Shown piece by piece: positions 8,891 to 19,954 of a stretch of 44,925 nucleotides of DNA; within the stretch, counting starts at the first letter, position 1; each line of letters opens with the position of its first letter. A model generated the notes under the pieces. That model was given only the letters and a program-made list of their open reading frames with translations. It was not told the DNA's origin and ran no database searches. A program made the position numbers and the translations under genes. Source of the DNA: an uncultured Collinsella sp. (lineage in GTDB: Bacteria > Actinomycetota > Coriobacteriia > Coriobacteriales > Coriobacteriaceae); NCBI GenBank assembly GCA_900539735.1, contig UQDE01000017.1, positions 1-44,925 of the forward strand, read 5' to 3'.

Positions 8891-8914
8891 AAAGAGGGCC
8901 GCAAGCGACCCTCT
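8891..8914 (-). terminator. Terminator between the amidohydrolase and the second sensor kinase
   Basis: On the minus strand AGAGGG pairs with CCCTCT around a TCGCTTGCGG centre, followed by TTTATT. It probably ends the permease-amidohydrolase transcript. It also lies only about 25 nt upstream of the kinase ribosome site. Confidence 0.65.
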
Positions 8915-8916
8915 CC

Positions 8917-8931
8917 ATTGCATTATGCAAT
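8917..8931. promoter_or_regulatory. ATTGCAT-T-ATGCAAT palindrome, candidate operator
   Basis: A perfect 7-bp inverted repeat around one T, 63 bp upstream of the kinase start at 8854. The half-site ATTATGCAA recurs three times at 24041-24075. It may be a regulator binding site or part of a promoter; there is no direct evidence. Confidence 0.3.
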
Positions 8932-8972
8932 CAAATACTGTGTTTTGCATCAAGCCATCGATGAACGGTAGC

Positions 8973-10250
8973 TTAGGCGCTGTACTTGTTTGCCTCGCCG
9001 AAGGTGCCGGCCTCGACAATCCAGCCGTCCTTCATGATGACGTCCATGTTGTCGGTGTTGAGCACGTGGATGTCGGCGGCGACGTCACCGTTAACGACCA
9101 GCAGGTCGGCGCACTTGCCGGCCTCGATGGAACCGGTCTCGTCCTCGATGTGGCACATCTTGGCACCGTTGAGGGTGGCGCAGGTGATGGTCTCGACCGG
9201 GGTGAAGCCGATCTTGTCGACGAACTCGTACATCTCCTCGATGGAGCAGGTGCCGTACGGGGTGACGAAGGAGAAGGAGTCGGAGCCGATCGTCATGACG
9301 ACGCCGCGCTTCTTGGCCTCGCGCAGGCAGTCGTAGTTGCGCTGTAGCTCCTTCTCGACCAGGGTGCCCTCGTACTTGTCGTGCAGCTCGGGGACGTAGA
9401 CGGGCGGATAGGTGGCGTACCAGGTGGGCAGGAAGGCGATCGTCGGGGTGAAGAAGGTGCCCTGCTCGGCCATGAGGTCCATGGTGCGCTCATCGATATC
9501 GAAGCCGTGAATCAGCTGCTCGCAGCCAAAGCGAACGGAATCGTAGGCAGCAGCGTGGTTGTTGTAGCAGTGGCTCCACACGGGGATGCCGACCATCTTG
9601 GCCTCTTCGACCACGGCCTGAATCTCCTCGGAGCAGTAGTGCTGGTCGCGGCCGGAGTCCCAGCGCCAGATGCCGCCACCGGTAGCCCAGATCTTGATGG
9701 CATCGGGGTTCTCGCGCAGGCGACGACGGACGGCCTTGCGCAGATCCCAAGGACCGTCGACCTGATCGCCCCAGGGGTGCGATTCCTTGTTGAGCTCCTG
9801 GCTGCAGTGGTGGGAGTCGCCGTGGCCGGCAACGCGGCAGAAGCCAAGGCCGGTGGCCAGAACGCGCGGGCCCTTGAAGACGCCCTTGTCGATGCAGTCA
9901 CGGATCTGGATACCAAAGCGGCCGATCTCGCAGACGGTGGTGAGGCCGTGGGTGAGGCAGTCGTAAGCCTGCTTGACGGCGACGGCCTGCTTCTCGAGGA
10001 GCGGCTGCATGACCCAGTCGGTGTCATCGTCGGTCAAGTTGCCCGAGAAGTGCAGGTGAGTGTCGATCAGGCCGGGAAGGACGGTCTTGCCGGCGGCGTC
10101 GATGACCTCAACGCCCTCGGGAAGGTCCTGCATAGCACCGGCGTACTCAATCTTGCCGTTGTCGTCGACGAGAACGAGGGAGTTCTCGACCGGCTCGGCA
10201 CCGGTACCGTCGATGAGCTTGCCGCCAACGATTGCATACTTAGTGGACAT
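8973..10250 (-). CDS. Imidazolonepropionase-like amidohydrolase (binuclear metal hydrolase)
   Basis: A 425-residue amidohydrolase-superfamily enzyme. The metal-ligand set is complete: THLHF (H65, H67), K186 in AIKIWATGG, H227 in WSHCYN, H248 in LIHGFD, and D324 in IGSDS. A lysine at this position is typical of the branch that includes Xaa-Pro, Xaa-Arg and Xaa-Lys dipeptidases, in which it is carboxylated to bridge two metals. N- and C-terminal beta-sandwich segments are present (1-60 and 370-425). No signal peptide is seen, so it acts in the cytoplasm. Ribosome site AAGGAGG precedes ATG 10250. The APC permease lies just upstream on the same strand and could import its substrate, perhaps a dipeptide or an N-substituted amino acid. 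The substrate is inferred, not known. Confidence 0.85.
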   Translation of the reverse strand: MSTKYAIVGGKLIDGTGAEPVENSLVLVDDNGKIEYAGAMQDLPEGVEVIDAAGKTVLPGLIDTHLHFSGNLTDDDTDWVMQPLLEKQAVAVKQAYDCLTHGLTTVCEIGRFGIQIRDCIDKGVFKGPRVLATGLGFCRVAGHGDSHHCSQELNKESHPWGDQVDGPWDLRKAVRRRLRENPDAIKIWATGGGIWRWDSGRDQHYCSEEIQAVVEEAKMVGIPVWSHCYNNHAAAYDSVRFGCEQLIHGFDIDERTMDLMAEQGTFFTPTIAFLPTWYATYPPVYVPELHDKYEGTLVEKELQRNYDCLREAKKRGVVMTIGSDSFSFVTPYGTCSIEEMYEFVDKIGFTPVETITCATLNGAKMCHIEDETGSIEAGKCADLLVVNGDVAADIHVLNTDNMDVIMKDGWIVEAGTFGEANKYSA

Positions 10251-10323
10251 GGTTCCTCCTTATGGATCCATATAGTGGGCGAGGCCGTGTTGGGTTAAGG
10301 CCTCACAAAGCTACCCAAGTGGT

Positions 10324-10375
10324 GCCGGGTTCGGTGCGCGGAAGAGAGGGTCCCGCGCACCTGATCCGCCCCGGC
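10324..10375 (-). promoter_or_regulatory. Nested stem-loop between permease and amidohydrolase
   Basis: GCCGGG (10324-10329) pairs with CCCGGC (10370-10375) outside a 9-bp perfect stem, GGTGCGCGG with CCGCGCACC (10333-10341/10353-10361). No T-run follows, so it looks more like an mRNA-stabilising or processing element within one transcript than a terminator. Confidence 0.5.
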
Positions 10376-10381
10376 TCGGCG

Positions 10382-11833
10382 TTACTTTTTGCGGGAATTG
10401 GTGAAGGCCATGAGAGCCAGGCCGACGGCCAGCCAGCCGATCACGATGCTCCACTCCACCATGTTGAGGGAGGCGGGAGAGAACGGAATCACGAGCAGGC
10501 CGATGATGATGGCGCAGGCAGCGATAGCGAGGCCGATGCCAAACTTGCCGCCGGGCACCTCGTAGGGACGAGGCAGGTCGGGCTCGGTGAAGCGCATACG
10601 CAGGCAAGCGAGGGCGACCATGCCACAGGAGAAGATGAAGGCGAGAGCCGACACGTTGGTCAGAGGGATGAGCATGTTCTTGCCCAGGAACGGACCGACG
10701 ACGGTGATGACGCCCAGGACGACGCAGGCGAGCTTGGGAGCGCCGGACTTGGGGTCGACCTCGGCGAACTGTTCGGGCAGCTGGCCCTTGCGGCCCATGG
10801 CGAGCATGATGCGGCTCGTGGCGCCGTAGAAGGAGTTCATCGGGCCCATGGGTCCAAGCGTGGCGATGACGAGCATGGCCAGGTACAGGAGCATGTTGAT
10901 GCCCTTGAGGCAGGCGAGCGCGGGAACCGGGCTCTTAACAAACTCATGCCAGTCGAGGATGGTGCCGAACGAGTAGATACAGACCATGTAGAAGCCACCG
11001 GCGGCCAGCAGTGCCAAGGAGATGATCTTGCCGAACTTGTTCCAGTTGAGGCCCTCGGCAGCTTCCTCAGCCTGCTGAGGAATGGTGTCGAAACCGGCGT
11101 AGAAGAACGGGGTCAGAACCAGGACCGACACGATGCCGGCAAACAGGCTGGTGCTCTCGGTGGCGGCCTTGCCGCCGCCAGCGCCGGTGACCTGGGAGAA
11201 CACGGGCATGGCGTTGTCCGGCGAGCCGGTAAACAGCGAGACGCCCATGGCGAGCAGCATGCCGCAAAGCAGAGCCTTGGTCAGGAAGGCCTGGAGCTTG
11301 GCGGCCGAGCTGGCGCCGCGGAAGTTGAGGAAGATGACGTAGACTGCAAAGCCGAGCGCGATCAGCGTCGGGAACAGGTAGACGTCGGCCCCCAGGATGG
11401 TGTAGAGCTTGACGGCGCGCAGCCACTCAAGGCCGGGCAGGCTGCCGAACATCTCGGACACGAGGGTCGAAATGGCGATGGCCTCCCACGGGCACAGGAT
11501 GCCGTTGCCCAGGGCCAAAAGCCATCCGGTGATGTAGCTCAGCGTACGGCCAAAGCTACGATCGACATACTCGACGATGCCGCCCGAGATGGGGATAGCA
11601 GCCGTGAGCTCACCGAAAACAGCTCCGACGGGCACGAGGAAAATTGCACCCAAGAGGAATGCGATCATAGCGGGAACGGGACCGCCGCCCACGACCATCC
11701 AGTCACCGACCTGCAGAACCCAACCGGTACCGATGATGGCACCGAAACCGATGGTGAAGAAGTTCCAGAGCGAAAGCGTTTTCTTCATGCCGCCATTATC
11801 CTCGACTGCAACTTCTGCGTTCTTGTCCGCCAT
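10382..11833 (-). CDS. APC-family amino acid permease
   Basis: A 483-residue integral membrane protein with about twelve hydrophobic segments. The first helix carries the APC signature FTIGFGAIIGTGWVLQ; GELTAAIPISGGIVEYV in the next helices is also typical. This superfamily moves amino acids or related amines by proton or exchange coupling. The ATG at 11833 follows AGGAGGGG; the second ATG (residue 16) is less likely because of that site. It stands about 130 bp upstream of the amidohydrolase on the same strand, joined by a stem-loop without a T-run, so the two probably form one operon for uptake and hydrolysis of the same compound. The C39-like protease gene is divergent from it. Substrate specificity cannot be told from sequence. 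Confidence 0.88.
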   Translation of the reverse strand: MADKNAEVAVEDNGGMKKTLSLWNFFTIGFGAIIGTGWVLQVGDWMVVGGGPVPAMIAFLLGAIFLVPVGAVFGELTAAIPISGGIVEYVDRSFGRTLSYITGWLLALGNGILCPWEAIAISTLVSEMFGSLPGLEWLRAVKLYTILGADVYLFPTLIALGFAVYVIFLNFRGASSAAKLQAFLTKALLCGMLLAMGVSLFTGSPDNAMPVFSQVTGAGGGKAATESTSLFAGIVSVLVLTPFFYAGFDTIPQQAEEAAEGLNWNKFGKIISLALLAAGGFYMVCIYSFGTILDWHEFVKSPVPALACLKGINMLLYLAMLVIATLGPMGPMNSFYGATSRIMLAMGRKGQLPEQFAEVDPKSGAPKLACVVLGVITVVGPFLGKNMLIPLTNVSALAFIFSCGMVALACLRMRFTEPDLPRPYEVPGGKFGIGLAIAACAIIIGLLVIPFSPASLNMVEWSIVIGWLAVGLALMAFTNSRKK

Positions 11834-12187
11834 TGTTCCCCTCCTTTCCTTTTTGACGCCCTTGGCGTCACCCCTTGCGCGGTCCGTTTTGCCGCGCGCT
11901 TTTATTCCATGGCTTTAAGATACGGCCTTGGCGCAGCAGCGCCGCTCGCAGCTCGACCGAAGGCAGAACTGCAAAACGAGCGGCACCGTTTTTGGGACGA
12001 ACGGCGGGAGACGTCATTCGTCTTGGACGCTTTCATCTTGTCTGCTTTTGAATACCTGCTGCCGTGACGCTTGGCGCGCGGCGCGGCAACGTTCATACCA
12101 TTTGTCAGGCTTTTGGCGCACATGCCCATGTGTCGTGCATCTTTTTATGTAGGATAGACAAGTTACACATGAGGCAAGGTGATTCGA
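11834..12187. other. Divergent intergenic region between permease and C39-like protease genes
   Basis: About 350 bp with no gene I can support; short frames on both strands lack ribosome sites and recognisable content. It must hold the divergent promoters. A CACATG-CC-CATGTG palindrome at 12119-12132 lies about 60 bp upstream of the protease start and could be an operator. Confidence 0.4.
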
Positions 12188-13189
12188 ATGGCATACGGAT
12201 ACAATGACGGCGACCAACGGCCACAAAGCGTGCGCCTTGCCGGCCGCACCATGCCAACGCCCAGAAGCACCTCCGACAACGACAGCCCGCAGCGCCCCCA
12301 AGAGCAGCTCGGGGCTTCTTCGCGGCAACAAAGCCGTACCGTGCAGCAGTCAGACCGCGTGAGTACGAGCACACGCCAACGCCAGACCGACACATCGCAG
12401 CCACGCCGCTACGATCGGCATAAGACCGACTACTACGTCAAGCGCTCCTTTTCGCGACCTCAACGCGATCGCGGCAATTCCGCCCCTCACCCCGCGTCGC
12501 ACACCACAAGCCACGCGCTTCCGGCCCGCCGCCTACGCCTTGCGCTTTGCTCCATCGCCGCCTGCCTCGTCTTTGTGTTTTTGGGATCCTGCATCTCCCA
12601 CGGATCAGCCGGTCTTGAGCCCACTGCCGAGGACAAGCTGCTTAAAGCTCCCGTCGCGCCCGGTTACTCCTTTGCGTTCTCGACCCCACGCTCGCAATGG
12701 CAGGCCGGCACCATGCCCCACATCTACCAAATTGACCCCGCATGGTCGGAGCTGCCCTATGCCGGTGGCACTATTCGCGAAAACGCTTGCGGTCCTACCT
12801 GCCTCACCATGGTCTATATCTTTAAGACCGGCCATACCGATAAGACGCCGGTCGATATATGCGCGCTGGCCGAAGCCGGCAACTACGCCCCCACTGGTGC
12901 CACCGAGTGGTCGTTTATGACAGGCGGTGCGTGGCAGCTGGGGCTCAACGGAACACAGCTCTATAACGATCGCGAATCGATTACCCAAGCACTTCGCTCG
13001 GGTGCGCCCGTCATCGCCGCAGTGCGCCCCGGTACGTTTACCAACGTAGGCCACTACATCGTGCTCTACGGCATCGACGATGCCGACCAGATTGGCGTCT
13101 ACGACCCCAACTCGGCCAGCCGCAGCGCCCGCCGCTGGGGCGTCGTAGAGGTCCTCAACGAAGTCGAAGCCATGTGGGCCTACTACTAG
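12188..13189 (+). CDS. Membrane-anchored C39-like cysteine peptidase
   Basis: A 333-residue protein. Residues 1-113 are polar, rich in Arg, Gln, Ser and Thr and probably disordered; 114-135 form one hydrophobic helix; 170-333 form a C39-like peptidase domain. The likely catalytic residues are C201 in ENACGPTC, H289 in NVGHYIVL and D306 in YDPNS. The basic N-terminus suggests an N-in topology, with the peptidase outside the membrane. C39-like domains without an ABC transporter usually cleave peptides or peptidoglycan-linked proteins; the substrate is unknown. ATG 12188 is preferred over a GTG three codons earlier because of AAGGTG upstream. It is a single plus-strand gene among minus-strand genes. 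Its stop codon lies inside a long inverted repeat. Confidence 0.8.
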   Translation: MAYGYNDGDQRPQSVRLAGRTMPTPRSTSDNDSPQRPQEQLGASSRQQSRTVQQSDRVSTSTRQRQTDTSQPRRYDRHKTDYYVKRSFSRPQRDRGNSAPHPASHTTSHALPARRLRLALCSIAACLVFVFLGSCISHGSAGLEPTAEDKLLKAPVAPGYSFAFSTPRSQWQAGTMPHIYQIDPAWSELPYAGGTIRENACGPTCLTMVYIFKTGHTDKTPVDICALAEAGNYAPTGATEWSFMTGGAWQLGLNGTQLYNDRESITQALRSGAPVIAAVRPGTFTNVGHYIVLYGIDDADQIGVYDPNSASRSARRWGVVEVLNEVEAMWAYY

Positions 13190-13270
13190 TCATTGGGGAC
13201 AGACTTAAATGAGTGGTCATTGGGGACGCTCTTGTTTGACTAGTCATTTAAGAACGTCCCCAATGACTAG
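13186..13270. repeat. 85-bp REP-like inverted repeat overlapping a stop codon
   Basis: Outer arms CTAGTCATTGGGGAC (13186-13200) and its perfect complement (13256-13270) extend imperfectly to about 34 nt each. An internal copy of GGTCATTGGGGAC lies at 13215-13227. The TAG of the C39-like protease gene is inside the left arm. The layout resembles REP/REPIN elements that spread as palindromic units; dispersal elsewhere in this genome cannot be checked here. Confidence 0.65.
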
Positions 13271-13278
13271 GTGAATAG

Positions 13279-13312
13279 CAAAAGCCCCGCAGTCGGAGCG
13301 GACTGCGGGGCT
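13279..13312 (-). terminator. Intrinsic terminator of the carbamate kinase gene
   Basis: On the minus strand AGCCCCGCAGTC pairs perfectly with GACTGCGGGGCT and is followed by TTTTG. It lies 66 bp beyond the carbamate kinase stop codon. A second small stem (GTGGGC/GCCCAC, near 13333-13358) lies in between. Confidence 0.88.
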
Positions 13313-13377
13313 CATGAAGAGAGGCTAGTTTGTGGGCATCTTGCCTGGCGCCCACGAGAGAGGCAATGGAGTAGAGG

Positions 13378-14340
13378 CTACTCGTGGATGCGGGTACCGG
13401 AGAGGCCGGCCATGGTCTCGGCGGCCTTGTCCAGGGCGCCGATGATGCAGGTGCGGCCCTTGCGGGAACGGGCGAACTTGATGGCGGCGCGGACCTTGGG
13501 CTCCATGGAACCCTTGCCGAACTGGCCCTCGTCAGCCAGGCGCTCGGCCTCGTCGGCGGTGATGTCCTCGAGCTCCTCCTGGTTGGGCTTGCCAAAGTTG
13601 ATGGCGACATGCTCAACGGCGGTCAGCAGGAACAGAACGTCGGCGTCGCAGTCCTCAGCCAGCAGCTCGCCGCCCAGGTCCTTGTCGATGACGGCGGGAA
13701 CGCCCTTGTAGCAGCCCTTGTTCTCGTAGTCGCGGACGACGGGGATGCCGCCGCCACCGCAGGCGATGACGATGAACTCGTTGTCGAGCAGGTTGAGGAT
13801 GGAGTCGGCCTCGACGATCTTCTTGGGGTCGGGGGAGGCGACAACGCGACGCCAGCCGCGGCCGGAATCCTCGACGAAGACCTTGGAAGGATCCTCGGCC
13901 ATGAACTCCTTGGCCTGCTCCTCGGTGTAGAACGGGCCAATCGGCTTGGTCGGGTTCTTGAACGCGGGGTCGTCGGGGTCGCACTCGATCTGGGTGACGA
14001 CGGTTGCGGCGTGCCAACGCTTATAGCGCTTGTGCATCTCGCGGCCAATGCCCTGCTGCAGGTGATAGCCGATGTAGCCCTGGGACATGGCGCCGCACTC
14101 GGGCAGCGGCATCTCGGGGGTGCCGATGGCGTCGTGGGCAGCGGCGAAGGCGTTCTGAATCATGCCGACCTGCGGGCCGTTGCCGTGGGTGATGATGATC
14201 TCGTTACCCTGCTCGATCAGGCCGAGAAGAGCGTGAGCGGTGTTGCTCACGGCCTCGATCTGCTCAACGGGGTTGTTGCCGAGGGCGTTGCCGCCAAGGG
14301 CGACGACGATACGATCGGGCTTGCCAAGAGGCTTAGACAT
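13378..14340 (-). CDS. arcC: Carbamate kinase
   Basis: A 320-residue cytoplasmic amino-acid-kinase-fold enzyme that interconverts carbamoyl phosphate plus ADP with carbamate plus ATP, the energy-yielding last step of arginine deiminase-type or ureido-compound breakdown. Diagnostic segments are visible: VALGGNALG near the N-terminus, THGNGPQVG, VIACGGGGIPV, VIDKDL and FLLTAVEHV. The length is typical. ATG 14340 has AAAGGA 8 nt upstream; the longer frame from 14376 has no ribosome site. No arginine deiminase or ornithine carbamoyltransferase gene lies beside it. The nearest candidates for a supply of carbamoyl compounds are the permease and amidohydrolase 2-5 kb downstream, separated by a plus-strand gene. 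Family and reaction are secure; the pathway is open. Confidence 0.95.
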   Translation of the reverse strand: MSKPLGKPDRIVVALGGNALGNNPVEQIEAVSNTAHALLGLIEQGNEIIITHGNGPQVGMIQNAFAAAHDAIGTPEMPLPECGAMSQGYIGYHLQQGIGREMHKRYKRWHAATVVTQIECDPDDPAFKNPTKPIGPFYTEEQAKEFMAEDPSKVFVEDSGRGWRRVVASPDPKKIVEADSILNLLDNEFIVIACGGGGIPVVRDYENKGCYKGVPAVIDKDLGGELLAEDCDADVLFLLTAVEHVAINFGKPNQEELEDITADEAERLADEGQFGKGSMEPKVRAAIKFARSRKGRTCIIGALDKAAETMAGLSGTRIHE

Positions 14341-14860
14341 TGCTGGAATCCTTTCTGTAAAAGGCCTACAACCCATTAATAACCCGCGCCCGTGCGATAC
14401 GCGAGTTTATTAAGGTTTATATTCTCTTTATCGCTCATTTTATTCATTTTGAAAATAGTTGAACGGTGAACGGTCGTTTTTATCCGCTCAGCGTACAGAA
14501 CCCCAGCTTAGATATGTTTACGCCATTTACGTGCGACTTTATTTTAATAGAGCAGGGATTAGATCAGATTATGCAAACTGTATCTTTGCTAAACACAAAA
14601 CAGGCAGCGTAATATCTTACTCGCACTATACGAGATTCTATGCACTTATTGGACGAGTATGCACCCCTGCAAAAACAAGGGGCTTTTCATCCAGCAAAAG
14701 GAATAAAGAAGAGCTCCGAAAAGACGGCAACAGCCAAGTCCCCCATCCATCCCCAAAGTGGCGCGAGGTTTCGCGACAAAGCCGCGAAACAGCGAAGGGG
14801 ACGGAATACCCGACCAACCACATCCGTCATCCGCCCACACAATCCGAGGACGTAGCCGTA
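14341..14860. other. Gene-poor spacer upstream of carbamate kinase
   Basis: About 520 bp. The part near carbamate kinase (14380-14640) is AT-rich for this window and probably contains the promoter. The rest is GC-rich with short frames on both strands that I do not accept as genes. A GTTTCGCG/CGCGAAAC hairpin lies at 14768-14790. The region looks like repeat-derived spacer DNA. Confidence 0.4.
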
Positions 14861-14985
14861 GCAGGATCTGAGGGCTAGCCTTCGCGGACACTCCGCAGGA
14901 CGAAAGAACCCCCGCCGCACGTAATGCGCAGCGGGGGTTCTTTCATGTCCGAGGACGTCCGCGAAGGCTAGCCCTCAGATCCTGC
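14861..14985. repeat. 29-bp perfect inverted repeat enclosing the oxidoreductase terminator
   Basis: The arms at 14861-14889 and 14957-14985 are perfect 29-bp reverse complements (outer end GCAGGATCTG, inner end CTTCGCGGAC). They enclose a second, independent 14-bp hairpin at 14902-14944. The right arm ends 11 bp before the oxidoreductase stop codon. Transcription from the oxidoreductase gene would yield a very long nested stem. It could be a mobile palindromic element or a composite terminator. Confidence 0.8.
14902..14944 (-). terminator. Terminator-like hairpin of the pyruvate:ferredoxin oxidoreductase gene
   Basis: GAAAGAACCCCCGC (14902-14915) pairs perfectly with GCGGGGGTTCTTTC (14931-14944) around a 15-nt loop. 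On the minus strand the stem ends in a short TTC tail instead of a long T-run, so termination may rely on the very strong stem. It is nested in a 29-bp inverted repeat. Confidence 0.65.
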
Positions 14986-14995
14986 GGTGGGAGAC

Positions 14996-18535
<3,540 letters not shown>

Positions 18536-18932
18536 ATACCCCTCTCCTCTCATATAGGTATACAGGCCCCGGCGATCGCCGGGATGTTGGCGTGATGGGA
18601 TTTACGCTGTTGCTTCCAATCATCTGGCAGGCAGGCTCAGCAGCAGGTACGTGGCGTGGAGAGAAGACATGCCGAGGCGAGGGACAGCTGATGCGCCCCA
18701 CAGACCCGACCGCCCGTCTTGCACATGACCGAGCGCCGCAAAGGCCGCATGCCGGATGCTCCCGGGCACGCCCCGGCGATGGGAAGCGCCCGCAACGAAA
18801 ATCCGCATGCGGGTTTATTGTACCCCGCCGTCAAGTGTAATTTCGGCAAATATAGGCGGGCGGTAAAGGTTTACCTCGGGTGACTATCGAATGCCCAGCG
18901 CCGAGCAAAATGTCCCCCGGGAACCATACGGC
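18536..18932. other. Leader and promoter region of the oxidoreductase gene
   Basis: About 400 bp with no gene I accept. It contains CCGGCGATCGCCGG near 18570, a TACAAT-like minus-strand -10 candidate near 18815 without a convincing -35, and a GGTAAA-GG-TTTACC palindrome at 18862-18875 that would sit just upstream of such a promoter. The distance from the putative start to the ATG would give a leader of over 250 nt. Confidence 0.35.
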
Positions 18933-18999
18933 AGTTGCGGTGAAATAGGGACTGTTTTTGCTGCTCAGAGCCTTAAACAGTCCGTATTTCACCGCAACT
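18933..18999. repeat. 25-bp REP-like inverted repeat, probably also ending the FHA operon
   Basis: The arms at 18933-18957 and 18975-18999 match at 24 of 25 positions (outer end AGTTGCGGTGAAATA, inner end GGACTGTTT) around a 17-nt loop. It starts 13 bp past the FHA gene stop on the minus strand and could terminate it. The arms differ in sequence from the repeat at 13186-13270, but the layout is alike. Confidence 0.65.
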
Positions 19000-19012
19000 T
19001 ATTGAGGGTTGG

Positions 19013-19951
19013 CTAGAGGGCACCGAAGAGGATGGCGTAGGTGGTGGATTCGCCGAGCTTGAGCTCGTCGCCGGGATTAAGTTGGGCGGAGCGGCCGGGC
19101 TCGACCTGGATGCAGACGCTCGTGACCCCGTTTACCACCACGGTCCCGTTGGTAGACGACAGGTCCTCGACGTGCCAGGTATTTTGAGCATCACACCAGA
19201 TGTGGGCATGGCGAGCCGAGACGTCATCGCCGACGTCGGTGATATCGCCCTCCCCCGTTGCCAGCGCGCCGATCTCGACACCTTCCTCACTCGGCTGAAT
19301 CCAGCGCGGGGCACTCACCACAAAGCCGTTTTGCACGCGCAGCAGGCCCAACGGATGCGCCGGCGCGGGCTCGCGTTCGCCCGCGGTCATCGACATGCCA
19401 AGCGAACGCGGCGTGGATGTGCCTCCGCCACAGGTCGCGTGCGCATAGTCGATGGCATAGTTCACCGAGGACCGCACATCCGCCGAACAACCGACGGCGA
19501 CAAACAGCACCAGCACGGCCTCGGCGCGCTCGGCGGGCATGAGTTCCGCCGCCTGGGACAGGCGATCGAGCGCGTTGCGATAGAGATTCGTGTCCTGGTG
19601 GCACTCTTCGAGCGCGCGTACCATCGGTTCACCTGCAGGACCGCACACCATATTGATCACAGCCGTGGAGTCCATGGGATTGTGCTGGCGCAGGGCCAGT
19701 TGCGACATAATACGCGCAGCCGAGGTACCGTATTCGGCAAAGTAGCGCTGCTGAAGCGTGCCGACCGGTGCGCGAACGATAAAGCGGGAAACCCAAGAGC
19801 GATCGGCGGCTCGGCTCTGCGGGCTGCGGCCGTCGGCGAGCGGACGGGACGAAAGCACCAAGCCGCACAGCTCGATATGGCTCAGATGCGCCGCGCGCTT
19901 AAAGATGTCAAACATGGCCCCGCATGGGGTGAGCTCAACTTGAGATGCCAT
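19013..19951 (-). CDS. FHA-domain protein of a kinase operon
   Basis: A 312-residue cytoplasmic protein. The C-terminal part (about 215-310) is an FHA phosphothreonine-binding domain with SARHAHIWC, HVEDLSSTNGT and the final hydrophobic strand; the usual N-terminal GR motif is replaced by a divergent GALATGEGD stretch. The N-terminal 200 residues have no family I recognise; they contain several Cys and an Ala-rich helical middle (about 110-165). It starts 3 bp after the upstream kinase stop codon, so the two are surely co-expressed, and it is a likely substrate or reader of that kinase. The role of the N-terminal region is unknown. Confidence 0.8.
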   Translation of the reverse strand: MASQVELTPCGAMFDIFKRAAHLSHIELCGLVLSSRPLADGRSPQSRAADRSWVSRFIVRAPVGTLQQRYFAEYGTSAARIMSQLALRQHNPMDSTAVINMVCGPAGEPMVRALEECHQDTNLYRNALDRLSQAAELMPAERAEAVLVLFVAVGCSADVRSSVNYAIDYAHATCGGGTSTPRSLGMSMTAGEREPAPAHPLGLLRVQNGFVVSAPRWIQPSEEGVEIGALATGEGDITDVGDDVSARHAHIWCDAQNTWHVEDLSSTNGTVVVNGVTSVCIQVEPGRSAQLNPGDELKLGESTTYAILFGAL

Positions 19952-19954
19952 GAC

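Noticed and set aside
10262..12067. A plus-strand frame of about 600 codons opposite the permease
   Set aside because: Antisense to a convincing APC permease; its Glu/Gly/His-rich content has no recognisable domain.
14459..14920. Short frames on both strands in the spacer upstream of carbamate kinase
   Set aside because: No ribosome sites, no domain, overlap with palindromic repeats.
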